Source: Erysipelotrichaceae bacterium
GTDB lineage: Bacteria > Bacillota_I > Bacilli_A > Erysipelotrichales > Erysipelotrichaceae
Length of the DNA: 64,000 nt
Direction of reading: 5' to 3'
Assembly: GCA_017405675.1 (NCBI GenBank)
Contig: JAFRAB010000026.1
Location: 1-64,000 of the forward strand
The notes under the pieces were generated by a model. It was not told the DNA's origin. It was given only the letters and a program-made list of their open reading frames with translations, and did not search any database. The translations under genes and the position numbers were made by a program. The number at the start of each line of letters is the position of its first letter. Position 1 is the stretch's first letter. Shown here piece after piece: positions 1 to 8,205 of the stretch.

Positions 1-107
1 GAGTATAAGGACCCCTTTAAGGGGTAAGCCATAGTGCAGAGCACGGTTGTCGGACATCACAAGACCCTTGAGGGTCGCCGTGCGGTAAAGGCCCTTACAG
101 GGGAGCC
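1..107. other. Structured stretch of unknown identity
   Basis: No credible coding frame. Several inverted repeats are visible: ACCCC/GGGGT (11-25), a perfect GACCCT/AGGGTC hairpin (about 64-77), and outer arms GCACGG (41-46) and CCGTGC (79-84) that enclose it. This nested layout looks like a folded RNA or the end of one, cut by the window edge. I could not match it to RNase P RNA, tmRNA, SRP RNA, 6S RNA or a known riboswitch, and strand is undecided. Confidence 0.3.
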
Positions 108-132
108 AAAAAACCGCACGTTGCACGTGCGG
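107..132 (-). terminator. Intrinsic terminator of the GNAT gene
   Basis: On the minus strand, a self-complementary stem (CCGCACGT/ACGTGCGG, 114-132) is followed by a run of six T (positions 113-108). It lies just beyond the stop codon at 137. The plus strand has no T-run after the stem, so this reads as a minus-strand terminator. Confidence 0.8.
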
Positions 133-136
133 ATAG

Positions 137-676
137 TTATTCAGTTACTTTGACTTCAGGTTTGAAACCTGTAAAGCCGATACTGTAGAAGATATTAAGA
201 TAGTCGCTTATATCAAAGTCGTCGCCGGTGCTGAGGATCTCATAATCCTGACCGTAGGCGCTGATGAGGTAGTGTGTTGAACTGAAGCCGTTCTTTTCAT
301 AGAAGTGCTTACGGGCCAGACGCTGTTCGTAGTTTTCAGACCCTTCACGCACCGGTTCCTCATCCAGCAGGATTTCATAGCCCGGATAGCTGGCTTTAAT
401 GAAATTGAGGACCCGTGAACCGTATCCCTGACTTCTCTTTTCAGGTACGATGGCCAGGAAAGAAACATAGGCCAGGTTATTGGATCGGATCATCAGATAG
501 AAACCGATGAATTCATTGTCATCATAGACGCTGCACAGATCGACGTTTTCGATTTCGTTGAGTTCCAGCATCAGGTCAAAAGGCATTCTTTCATATGGCG
601 GGAAAGCCTCTTCATAAAGTTCCATTACCTGCAGTCTGTCTTCGGAGTTGTTAGTTACTTTCTTGGTGTTAAGCAT
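137..676 (-). CDS. GNAT family N-acetyltransferase
   Basis: A small cytoplasmic acyltransferase of the Gcn5-related fold, transferring an acetyl group from acetyl-CoA to an unknown substrate. The acetyl-CoA loop is visible as VPEKRSQGYGSRVLNF, and a late ARKHFYEKNGF segment matches the usual C-terminal strand-helix. I start at the second methionine (676, MLNTKK): an AGAGGA Shine-Dalgarno lies 8 bases upstream, while the first ATG (709) overlaps a TATAAT -10 box at 703-698. Length is then 179 residues. It is monocistronic, divergent from the next gene, and has its own terminator. The substrate cannot be predicted. Confidence 0.85.
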   Translation of the reverse strand: MLNTKKVTNNSEDRLQVMELYEEAFPPYERMPFDLMLELNEIENVDLCSVYDDNEFIGFYLMIRSNNLAYVSFLAIVPEKRSQGYGSRVLNFIKASYPGYEILLDEEPVREGSENYEQRLARKHFYEKNGFSSTHYLISAYGQDYEILSTGDDFDISDYLNIFYSIGFTGFKPEVKVTE

Positions 677-697
677 TTTAATATCCTCTTTTTTTAT

Positions 698-731
698 ATT
701 ATAATACATTAACTAACGATGTGTGATATAC
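698..731. promoter_or_regulatory. Divergent promoter region
   Basis: Minus strand: TATAAT at 703-698 serves the GNAT gene, with a weak -35. Plus strand: TATACT at 726-731 is a possible -10 for the membrane protein starting at 766. Neither has a strong -35 match. Confidence 0.4.
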
Positions 732-765
732 TGAGTTTAGTTTTTGTGTTTCAGGGGGTTAGCAG

Positions 766-1446
766 ATGGAAAAGATCATAAATCAGTTTGGATGGACACC
801 TGTGATCGTTATGGCCTTGGCTCAACTGGTGATTTTTTTCGGCCTGCTGAAGAAGTATCTGTACAGCCGCAAGCATGTCTGCCTGTACATGATGTTTCTG
901 GCTCTTGCTCTGTTTTATGAGGCAGCCGTAGTTGGTGTCGGACATTTTCTGGGTGCTGATACGCTGCTGGAAATACTTAACAGGATAAGATACATTCTGC
1001 ACGGCTTAATGATGCCGTTATTGCTGCCGATCTGCGCGTATGCGGCAGAAATGAAGGATTCCGGCAAGAGAGTGATCTGGATCGTTATGCTGATCTGCAT
1101 TATAACCGGAACAGTGGCCGGCCGGCTGACCAGACTTGAGCCTGTAACCGTAGCCGGAACCTTAAGATACGCTGTTGCGGAAAGCACACCTTTCTGGGTA
1201 ACGGCAATAAACACCTACATGTCTCTGGGCATGACAGTTCCTGTAGTGATAACCGGTATCGTCATGATTTTCAAGGCCAAAACCTTATGGATGTTTCTGG
1301 CCGGGGCAGCCATTGGCGGTTTCAGTTATCTGGGACTGTTCACAGGACATAATGATCTGCTGTTCATGATCATGATGGCCGGTAATCTTCTGATGACGCT
1401 TTTCTTCCTGCTGTATGCAGGCAAACTTAAGAGATCATATATGTAA
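766..1446 (+). CDS. Seven-helix integral membrane protein, unknown function
   Basis: A 226-residue protein made almost entirely of hydrophobic segments. I count about seven, near residues 11-31, 38-58, 80-96, 103-120, 149-168, 172-192 and 197-218. There is no signal-peptide-like cleavage site and no recognisable catalytic motif. A GGGGG ribosome site precedes the ATG. The next gene, a polysaccharide deacetylase, starts 17 bases after the stop, so the two are probably cotranscribed and this protein may also act at the envelope; that is inference from context only. I do not recognise a family. Confidence 0.75.
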   Translation: MEKIINQFGWTPVIVMALAQLVIFFGLLKKYLYSRKHVCLYMMFLALALFYEAAVVGVGHFLGADTLLEILNRIRYILHGLMMPLLLPICAYAAEMKDSGKRVIWIVMLICIITGTVAGRLTRLEPVTVAGTLRYAVAESTPFWVTAINTYMSLGMTVPVVITGIVMIFKAKTLWMFLAGAAIGGFSYLGLFTGHNDLLFMIMMAGNLLMTLFFLLYAGKLKRSYM

Positions 1447-1463
1447 TCATAGGAGTTTGGGGT

Positions 1464-2879
1464 ATGAAAAAAATGAGATTGAAAACCTGGGTCAAGGTTG
1501 TTATCATTCTGATACTTATGGCAGGGATAGGAGTTCTGGCGACTCCGGTCTTTAACCTGTATGATATCGAGTTTGATTTCGGCGGACAGGAAAAGCTGGT
1601 ATGGGAATATGATATACCATATGAAGACCCACCGGTAACCTGTTACAGAAAGGCTAAATTATGGCCTGCCTATAAGGAAGAACTTACCTTTGATAAGACC
1701 AGCAAGGTCGATGTCAGCAAGCTGGGCGTATATCAGGTCGTCTACCATGCTACTGATGGAAAACAGGAGAAAGTAGCCAGAAGAACTGTCAGTGTGGAAG
1801 ACCATACACCGCCGGTTATCGAACTGATCACCGATCCGGATCATTATACACTGCCTGGTCATGAGTATCAGGAAGAAGGCTATACCGTTACCGATAACTA
1901 TGACGGCGACATCAGCGACCATATGCAGTCAACCAATGACGGTGAATACATTCACTATACCGCCCGTGATAATCACGGCAATGTGGCCGAAGCGGAAAGG
2001 TTTATCATTTATGATGACCGCAAAGGTCCGGTAATTACGCTGGATGGCGGTGAGTCTGTCACAATCGCCAGAGGCAGAAGCTTCTCCAACGGCTATACCG
2101 CCGTGGATGACCTGGACGGGGATGTAACAGCCAATGTCAAGGTTGAAGGCAGTGTTGATACCGGTACCGAGGGTACCTATACTCTGAAATATACCGTTTC
2201 CGATTCCTACGGCAACGTTACCGAAGCGACCAGAACAGTCAGAGTTGTCGGTCAGCAGGGTGTTGTCTATCTGACCTTTGATGACGGCCCAAGCGGCTAT
2301 ACCTCAAGACTGCTGGACATACTGGATAAATACGGCGTCAAGGCTACATTCTTTGTTACAAATGCCTATCCGGGCAGTATCTATAACATCAAGAGAGCCT
2401 ATGAAAGCGGACATACCGTAGCCGTACATTCATATACGCATAACTATGCTCAGATCTATTCTTCCGAAGATGCCTACTGGGCTGACTTTGAAGCCATGCA
2501 GGATATCATCGTGGCTCAGACCGGACACAGAACCAATCTGTTCCGTTTCCCGGGCGGTTCTTCAAATACCGTTTCCCGCAACTACAATTACGGAATCATG
2601 AGCCGTCTGGTCGATCAGGCTTACCGGAAGGGATATGTATACTTCGACTGGAACGTCGCCAGCGGTGATGCCGGTGAAACCACATCATCATCTGTGGTAT
2701 ATCAGAACATCATTGACGGAGTTTCAAGAATGAATACTTCCGTAGTATTATGCCATGACTCCAAGGGTTATACTGTTGACGCCATTGAAGATGTAATCGT
2801 CTGGTGTCTCAACCACGGCTATACACTTTTACCGCTTGATGCCAACAGCTATACGGCGCATCACGGAGTTAACAACTAA
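1464..2879 (+). CDS. Membrane-anchored polysaccharide deacetylase with Ig-like repeats
   Basis: A NodB-fold (carbohydrate esterase 4) deacetylase, probably removing N-acetyl groups from peptidoglycan or a surface glycan. An uncleaved N-terminal membrane helix (about residues 8-29) leads into Ig-like/DUF5011-type repeats (about 38-262), then the NodB domain (about 265-455). Catalytic motifs are all present: TFDDGP (271-276, with D273 and D274), HSYTH (metal ligands H322 and H326), RFPGGSS (361-367), DWN, and LCHD near the C terminus. Family knowledge suggests lysozyme resistance (PgdA-like). The Ig-like repeats probably hold the catalytic domain away from the membrane. A strong terminator follows directly. 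Confidence 0.9.
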   Translation: MKKMRLKTWVKVVIILILMAGIGVLATPVFNLYDIEFDFGGQEKLVWEYDIPYEDPPVTCYRKAKLWPAYKEELTFDKTSKVDVSKLGVYQVVYHATDGKQEKVARRTVSVEDHTPPVIELITDPDHYTLPGHEYQEEGYTVTDNYDGDISDHMQSTNDGEYIHYTARDNHGNVAEAERFIIYDDRKGPVITLDGGESVTIARGRSFSNGYTAVDDLDGDVTANVKVEGSVDTGTEGTYTLKYTVSDSYGNVTEATRTVRVVGQQGVVYLTFDDGPSGYTSRLLDILDKYGVKATFFVTNAYPGSIYNIKRAYESGHTVAVHSYTHNYAQIYSSEDAYWADFEAMQDIIVAQTGHRTNLFRFPGGSSNTVSRNYNYGIMSRLVDQAYRKGYVYFDWNVASGDAGETTSSSVVYQNIIDGVSRMNTSVVLCHDSKGYTVDAIEDVIVWCLNHGYTLLPLDANSYTAHHGVNN

Positions 2880-2883
2880 GCAG

Positions 2884-2912
2884 ACTGCATGTTTTCCAAA
2901 CATGCAGTTTTT
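2884..2912 (+). terminator. Intrinsic terminator
   Basis: An eleven-base-pair stem (ACTGCATGTTT/AAACATGCAGT) with a TCC loop is followed by T5. It ends the deacetylase transcript. Confidence 0.9.
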
Positions 2913-2940
2913 ATTATATAATTAATATAAGGAGGACCTT

Positions 2941-4113
2941 ATGAATAATTTTACATACGACATTCCGACCAGAGTGTATTTCGGAACAGACCAACTGGGT
3001 AACCTGGGCGCTGAACTGCAGCGTTTTGGCAGTAAGGTGCTGCTGGTATACGGCGGCGGTTCCGTAAAGAAAACCGGTCTCTACGACAGAATAATCAAGA
3101 TAATAAATGATGCCGGACTGACAGTATTTGAATGTGCCGGTATTGAACCTAACCCGCGTCATACATCCGTAAACAGAGGAGCACAGATCTGCAAGGACAA
3201 CGACATTGATGTTGTTCTGGCTGTGGGCGGGGGCTCAGTAATTGATGCCTGCAAGTTCATCTGCGCGGGCAGATATTATGACGGTGACATCTGGGATTTC
3301 TTCAGAGATAAGACAACTCCGATCGTTAAGGCACTGCCACTGGTAACAGTGCTGACCATTGCGGCTACCGGAAGCGAAATGGATCAGGGCGGTGTCATCA
3401 CTAATATGGAAACTCACGAAAAGATAGGAAGAGCCGATCCGAAACTGCTGCCGGCAGTATCATTCATGGATCCAACTCTGACATATACGGTTTCAAAATA
3501 TCAGACTGCCTGCGGCAGCGCCGACATCCTGTCTCATATCAGCGAAACATATTTTGCCCGTAAGGACAACGGCATGTATCTGCTGGACAAGTTCGCCGAG
3601 GGCATTATGAAGACTGTCATAAAGTACGCGCCTGTAGCCCTGGCGGAGCCTGAAAACTATGAAGCCAGAGCTAACCTGATGTGGGCTTCAAGCTGGGCTA
3701 TCAATAACTTCATCAGAATTGATGCTCCATGCGTCTGGAGCTGCCATCCGCTGGAACATGAACTGTCCGCATTTTATGACATTACTCACGGTCTGGGTCT
3801 GGCCATTGTCACACCTAGATGGATGAGACACGTTCTTAACGAGGAAACACTGCCTATGTTCGTCAGATTCGGCATTGAGGTATGGGAAATCGACTATAAC
3901 CTTCCTGACATGGAAATCGCTCTTGAAGGCATTAAGAGTCTGGAAGACTTCCTCTACCGCGATCTGGGCTTGACCAGCAATCTGACAGATCTGGGCATTA
4001 CTGATGAACACTTCGAGGAAATGGCTGCCAGAATCACCAAGAAGGGACCTTTGAAGGGATTTGCACCATTGACCAAGGAAGACTGCATTGCCATCTACAA
4101 GGCATGTCTGTAA
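2941..4113 (+). CDS. Iron-containing alcohol dehydrogenase (butanol dehydrogenase type)
   Basis: A group III metal-dependent alcohol dehydrogenase that interconverts aldehydes and alcohols with NAD(P)H, probably in the cytoplasm as a fermentative reductase. The nucleotide-binding loops GGGSV appear twice, and GSEMD is present. The four metal ligands expected from FucO spacing are D195, H199, H269 and H283; H273 sits at the FucO H267 position. Length (390) is normal. GGAGG lies just before the ATG. The next gene, a DUF362 protein, is 24 bases downstream with its own Shine-Dalgarno, so they share a transcript. Exact substrate is unclear; the closest type by sequence feel is BdhA/YqhD. Confidence 0.9.
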   Translation: MNNFTYDIPTRVYFGTDQLGNLGAELQRFGSKVLLVYGGGSVKKTGLYDRIIKIINDAGLTVFECAGIEPNPRHTSVNRGAQICKDNDIDVVLAVGGGSVIDACKFICAGRYYDGDIWDFFRDKTTPIVKALPLVTVLTIAATGSEMDQGGVITNMETHEKIGRADPKLLPAVSFMDPTLTYTVSKYQTACGSADILSHISETYFARKDNGMYLLDKFAEGIMKTVIKYAPVALAEPENYEARANLMWASSWAINNFIRIDAPCVWSCHPLEHELSAFYDITHGLGLAIVTPRWMRHVLNEETLPMFVRFGIEVWEIDYNLPDMEIALEGIKSLEDFLYRDLGLTSNLTDLGITDEHFEEMAARITKKGPLKGFAPLTKEDCIAIYKACL

Positions 4114-4137
4114 TTTAGCAAATAAGGAGGATAACTA

Positions 4138-5115
4138 ATGAAAGACGGCACAAAATACGTTCCTTATAATGAGAGAACCGGAAATGAATCAATCGTTTAC
4201 TTTACCCGTGACCTTTCACCGGAAGGCCTGAAGAAGGCTTATGAAAAAGTTGAGAGCGTTATCTGCGAATGCGGCAAGACAGCCATCAAGCTGCATACCG
4301 GCGAACAGCACGGACCTAACATCATTCCAAGCAGCTGGGTAAAGGAACTGGTTTATGATGACATACCTGACGGTACCATCATTGAAACAAACACATACTA
4401 TCGGGGCGACAGAGATACAACTTCCAAGCACCGTGTAACCTTGAAGGTCAACGGCTGGGATTTCTGCCCGGTTGATATTACAGACGCTGAAGGTACGGCC
4501 TTACTGCCGGTAGAAGACGGCAAGTGGTTCAAGGAAATGTCAGTAGGCAAGAACATGCTGAAGTATGACAACCTGGTTGTTCTGACACACTTCAAGGGTC
4601 ACGTACAGGGCGGTTTCGGCGGTGCCAACAAGAACATCGGTATCGGCTGCGCTGACGGCAAGGTCGGTAAGAAGTGGATCCATTCCAATAAGTCTCAGTG
4701 GGATGTAGCCAAAGAAGAACTGATGGAAAAGATCACTGAATCCACCAAGGCTACCATTGATTACTTCGGCAAGCATGTCTGCTATGTTAACGTCATGAGA
4801 AACATGTCAGTATCCTGTGACTGTGAAGGTCTGGCTGCTGAACCGGTCGTAACACCGAATGTCGGCATCCTGGCTTCAACAGATATCCTGGCTATTGATA
4901 ACGCCTGTGTAGATATCATCTATGCCATGAAACCTGAGGAAAACGGAGCACTGAAGGAAAGAATTGAAAGCAGACACGGTCACAGACAGTTAAGCTACAT
5001 GAAAGAACTCGACATGGGCAACAACAGATATGTACTGATCGACCTGGACAATGATGAAGTAAGAATTTATCCTAAAGACTGCGTAAAGAACTTAAAACCG
5101 TTTGGAGAAGAATAG
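4138..5115 (+). CDS. DUF362 domain protein
   Basis: A 325-residue cytoplasmic protein with the DUF362 signature region: KGHVQGGFGGANKNIGIG (near residues 153-170) and the later nucleotide/cofactor-like segment. Relatives are often annotated as putative iron-sulfur or metal-binding proteins, but no reaction is established. Several cysteines (for example VSCDCEG) are present, though no classic 4Fe-4S CxxCxxCxxxC motif. It is cotranscribed with the upstream iron alcohol dehydrogenase and ends at a strong terminator, so a redox partnership is plausible but unproven. Confidence 0.8.
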   Translation: MKDGTKYVPYNERTGNESIVYFTRDLSPEGLKKAYEKVESVICECGKTAIKLHTGEQHGPNIIPSSWVKELVYDDIPDGTIIETNTYYRGDRDTTSKHRVTLKVNGWDFCPVDITDAEGTALLPVEDGKWFKEMSVGKNMLKYDNLVVLTHFKGHVQGGFGGANKNIGIGCADGKVGKKWIHSNKSQWDVAKEELMEKITESTKATIDYFGKHVCYVNVMRNMSVSCDCEGLAAEPVVTPNVGILASTDILAIDNACVDIIYAMKPEENGALKERIESRHGHRQLSYMKELDMGNNRYVLIDLDNDEVRIYPKDCVKNLKPFGEE

Positions 5116-5136
5116 TAAAATACTATTCTTTTTTTT
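5108..5136 (+). terminator. Intrinsic terminator
   Basis: A perfect ten-base-pair stem (AAGAATAGTA/TACTATTCTT) with an AAA loop runs into T6. Its 5' arm overlaps the DUF362 stop codon. Confidence 0.9.
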
Positions 5137-5147
5137 ATAATTAGATT
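5136..5147 (+). promoter_or_regulatory. -10 box six bases before an ATG (leaderless candidate)
   Basis: TATAAT at 5136-5141 is followed by exactly six bases and then the ATG at 5148. There is no Shine-Dalgarno sequence, so transcription would begin at or very near the start codon. The -35 region is poor. Confidence 0.45.
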
Positions 5148-5651
5148 ATGAAAAAAGAACTGAAGATCATAGCGGCAGTTATCGCTTTAATGTTGATCAT
5201 AACCGGAGGATATTTCATGTTTTTCAGTAAGAATGTCAGGATCGATTCCCGTATTGTTTTCATAAAGTATTCTCATGGGGCCGGCTCCTTACCGGGCTGT
5301 GACAGATATCTGGTGGTGGACGGACGCATCAGAAATGTATCAAAGTATACCACCATGCAGTATGCGGAAGAATATGTTGCCGAACCTGAGGAACTGGAAC
5401 CGGTCAGGGTTGATGATGAGGTGCTGAATCAGCTGACTGAATTCTGCCGTGAAAACAGAGTCGGAAAATGGAACGGTTTCCATAAGGTCAATAAGAATGT
5501 ACTGGATGCCGGCGGATGGTCATTATGGATCATACTGGAAGACGGCAGGGAAATAGAAGCATCCGGATACATGAAGTATCCGGCAGATTACCGTAAGGTA
5601 ATAGACGGCATTTTTGAAATAGCGAGGAAGGCCTACAATGAACAGAACTAA
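5148..5651 (+). CDS. Membrane-anchored protein of unknown function
   Basis: A 167-residue protein with an N-terminal hydrophobic helix (about residues 7-26) and a soluble, presumably extracytoplasmic domain. I do not recognise the family. The annotated ATG has no Shine-Dalgarno but sits six bases after TATAAT, suggesting a leaderless message. A second candidate, M24 at 5217, has GGAGG at good spacing but would delete the membrane helix. The 3' end overlaps the ECF S-component gene by 14 bases, implying coupled translation. Confidence 0.65.
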   Translation: MKKELKIIAAVIALMLIITGGYFMFFSKNVRIDSRIVFIKYSHGAGSLPGCDRYLVVDGRIRNVSKYTTMQYAEEYVAEPEELEPVRVDDEVLNQLTEFCRENRVGKWNGFHKVNKNVLDAGGWSLWIILEDGREIEASGYMKYPADYRKVIDGIFEIARKAYNEQN

Positions 5652-6114
5652 GAAGATAACCTATCTGGGCATGGGTATTGCCCTGTATGTCGTACTGTCA
5701 ATGACGATCAAAATACCTCTCATCAATCAGATCAAGACCGATTTCGGCTATCTGGCGTTCGGTGCCTTTCTGAATCTTTTCGGCATGCCGGCTACGGTAG
5801 TCGGAGTTGCCGGGTGTATCATAGCCAACTCCTTTGTGGGCAGTGCCTTTCCGCCGGGATGGGTCCTGGGACAGCTTTTTGTCGGGCTGTTCTGCGGCTA
5901 TCTTTTCGGCAGGACTGAAAAGCTGTGGCTTAAGTGTGCCATAGCTGTAGTGGGCGTATTTATCGGTATCGGCATTATCAAGACATTCATTGAAGTGTGG
6001 CTGTTCCGGATACCGTTCAACATCAAGATCATCAGAAACCTGGTGGCCTTTGTGGCTGACGTCATTCCGATGGTTATCGGCGTGATCATCAGTACCAAAA
6101 TCAGACTCAGATAG
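5638..6114 (+). CDS. ECF transporter S component (substrate-binding membrane subunit)
   Basis: A 158-residue protein with five or six membrane helices, the size and hydrophobic layout of an energy-coupling-factor S component, which binds a vitamin or nucleobase-like substrate at high affinity. It has no ATPase of its own; the EcfA1-EcfA2-EcfT module at 49-52 kb would energise it. It overlaps the upstream gene and is followed 11 bases later by a double nucleotidase and then adenosine deaminase. That context suggests a purine or nucleoside-related substrate, which is inference. Family confidence is moderate because S components share little sequence. Confidence 0.7.
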   Translation: MNRTKKITYLGMGIALYVVLSMTIKIPLINQIKTDFGYLAFGAFLNLFGMPATVVGVAGCIIANSFVGSAFPPGWVLGQLFVGLFCGYLFGRTEKLWLKCAIAVVGVFIGIGIIKTFIEVWLFRIPFNIKIIRNLVAFVADVIPMVIGVIISTKIRLR

Positions 6115-6125
6115 GAATTGAAGAT

Positions 6126-7178
6126 ATGAAAGCAGAAGAATTACTGAAAGTCATGCATCTGGCTGAAAAACTGAAAGATGCAACCCGCCACTGCTATACT
6201 TCAGGCGGACGTCATGAAAGCGTTGCTGAACACAGCTGGCGTATTACTTTACTGGCTTATTTCGTTAAGGATGAATTTCCGGAAGCCGACATGGACAAGG
6301 TCATAAAGATGTGTCTGATCCATGATCTGGGTGAAGCCTTTACCGGTGATATTCCTTCTTTCCTGAAAACCGAGAAGGACAGTGAACTGGAAGACAGACT
6401 GCTGTATCAGTGGGTAGATACTCTGGCCGAACCGTACAGGACTGAAATGAAGGAACTGTATGATGAAATGAATGCCCTGGAGACCCTTGAGGCCAAAATA
6501 TACAAATGCATGGACAAGCTGGAGGCAGTCATTCAGCATAACGAATCCGACATAACGACCTGGGCGGGGAATGAATATAAGCTTAATGTCAGCTATGCCG
6601 AGGAAAACGTTCAGTTTTCCGAATATCTTACGACATTAAGACAGGCAATTAAGGAAGAAACCTTACAGAAGATTGAAGACAGTAAGGTCAAGGTGATATA
6701 TTTTGACATGGACGGTGTCCTGGCTGATTTTGCCGGCGGTGTCAGAGAACTGCTGGGCATGGATCCGGCTTATATGATGGCTGATCCCCAGCGTGCGGCC
6801 GAAATGTTCAGAAAGATAGGGGAGTATGACGGTTTCTTCCGGAAACTGAAACCAATATCTGGCGCTCTGGAACTGTTTGAGGAACTGCGCCGGAAATACG
6901 ATGTTGAGATATTGACCGGCATTCCTCCGGTCAGCGCCGGGGTCCCGCATGCCCGTGAAAACAAGGTTGCCTGGATAAAGCAGTATGTTGATCCGTCAGT
7001 ACCGGTTCACACCTGTACCCGTCCGGAGAAAAAGAACTACTGTACCGGCAGGAACTGTTTCCTGATCGATGATAATGATAATAATCTGAAACAATGGGAA
7101 CAGGCCGGGGGCACAGCCATCAGATTTACGACAGCCGCACAGATCAGAGATCTGCTTGTTGAAAAAGGAATACTGTAA
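6126..7178 (+). CDS. HD-domain / HAD 5'-nucleotidase fusion protein
   Basis: Two phosphohydrolases in one 350-residue chain. Residues 1 to about 180 form an HD domain resembling YfbR-type 5'-deoxynucleotidases, with metal-site residues H36 (AEHS) and H66-D67 (IHDLGE). Residues about 188-350 form a HAD domain resembling 5'(3')-deoxyribonucleotidases (NT5C type), with nucleophile D194 and acid/base D196 in FDMDGVLADF and a late DDNDNN acidic motif. Both halves would dephosphorylate nucleoside monophosphates. The adenosine deaminase gene follows 12 bases later with AAGGAGG, so the likely role is nucleotide salvage or pool cleansing. Domain assignments are secure; substrates are inferred. Confidence 0.82.
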   Translation: MKAEELLKVMHLAEKLKDATRHCYTSGGRHESVAEHSWRITLLAYFVKDEFPEADMDKVIKMCLIHDLGEAFTGDIPSFLKTEKDSELEDRLLYQWVDTLAEPYRTEMKELYDEMNALETLEAKIYKCMDKLEAVIQHNESDITTWAGNEYKLNVSYAEENVQFSEYLTTLRQAIKEETLQKIEDSKVKVIYFDMDGVLADFAGGVRELLGMDPAYMMADPQRAAEMFRKIGEYDGFFRKLKPISGALELFEELRRKYDVEILTGIPPVSAGVPHARENKVAWIKQYVDPSVPVHTCTRPEKKNYCTGRNCFLIDDNDNNLKQWEQAGGTAIRFTTAAQIRDLLVEKGIL

Positions 7179-7190
7179 AGGAGGAATATC

Positions 7191-8204
7191 ATGAACAGAA
7201 CTGCATTAGTTGACCTGCATCTTCATCTGGATGGATCGCTTGATCTGCCATGGGCATATGAAGAAAGCAGAAAAGCCGGCATTATTGATGAAAACTGCAG
7301 CTATGAGGATTATTACCGCATAGTTTATCAGACAAAATATAAAAACAGAGAAGACGGCTTCCGTAAGTTTGCCTTAATGTGCGGTGTTCTGCAGACCAGG
7401 GAAAACCTGTTTACGGCAGCTTATAATCTGGTCAGAAGACTGAGTGAGAAGGGTATGATCTATGCTGAGATCAGATTTGCTTCCCAGCAGCATATTGATA
7501 AGGGTCTGACCCAGAAGGAAGCGGTGCAGGCTGTCATTGACGGTGCCAGAAAGGGCATGGAGGATTTTCCTGACATTAAGGTCGGTATTATTGACTGCCT
7601 GATGCATAAAGGTGAAAATGCGGCCTTTAACTGGCGGCTGAATGAAGAAACCGTCCGTGTTGCCAGCCAGCTGCTTGGTAAGGGACTGGTTGGCATTGAC
7701 CTGGCCGGATATGAGAACAATGGTGATTTCAGGGATTACGGACCTTTGTTTAAGATGGCCAAGGAACTGGGAATACCTTATACGATCCATGCCGGGGAAA
7801 TGGGTATCGGTGAACATGTGCTCTATGCCCTGGACATGCAGCCAAACCGTATCGGACATGGGATTGACTGTGTGCAGGATGAGAGAATTCTCAATGAGGT
7901 CATAAGGACTCAGATCCCTCTGGAAGTATGCGTTACCTCCAACTGCCGCCATGATGTGCTCTATGTCGACCATCCGATTCGCAAACTGCTGGAAAAGGGA
8001 GCATATGTGACACTTAACTGTGACAACATGACTTTCTCCAGAACAGATATGGCCAACGAACACTCACAGTTAAGACTGCTGGGTGTCAGCATTGAAGATC
8101 TCCAGAAGTGTACGCTGCGTGCCATTGAGGCAGCTTTCTGCAGTGAAGAAGATAAAAAGGAATTAAGAGAAAAGGCTCTGAGAATAATGGGCTGTGGTGA
8201 ATGA
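7191..8204 (+). CDS. add: Adenosine deaminase
   Basis: Hydrolytic deamination of (deoxy)adenosine to (deoxy)inosine in purine salvage. The amidohydrolase barrel shows zinc ligands H10 and H12 (HLHLDGS), HAGE at 200-203 with catalytic E203, the TSN loop, and NCDN with the metal-binding aspartate. Length (337) is typical. AAGGAGG precedes the ATG. It lies directly after the HD-HAD nucleotidase, which would supply its nucleoside substrates. The distinction from adenine deaminase or N6-methyl-AMP deaminase rests on overall resemblance, so substrate is likely rather than certain. Confidence 0.9.
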   Translation: MNRTALVDLHLHLDGSLDLPWAYEESRKAGIIDENCSYEDYYRIVYQTKYKNREDGFRKFALMCGVLQTRENLFTAAYNLVRRLSEKGMIYAEIRFASQQHIDKGLTQKEAVQAVIDGARKGMEDFPDIKVGIIDCLMHKGENAAFNWRLNEETVRVASQLLGKGLVGIDLAGYENNGDFRDYGPLFKMAKELGIPYTIHAGEMGIGEHVLYALDMQPNRIGHGIDCVQDERILNEVIRTQIPLEVCVTSNCRHDVLYVDHPIRKLLEKGAYVTLNCDNMTFSRTDMANEHSQLRLLGVSIEDLQKCTLRAIEAAFCSEEDKKELREKALRIMGCGE

Positions 8205-8205
8205 T

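Noticed and set aside
1..107. RNase P RNA, tmRNA, SRP RNA or 6S RNA
   Set aside because: None of the conserved core strings of these RNAs is present; a stretch like GCGGTAAA alone is not enough.
7374..8063. Minus-strand 229-codon open frame inside add
   Set aside because: Antisense shadow of a gene with complete catalytic motifs.
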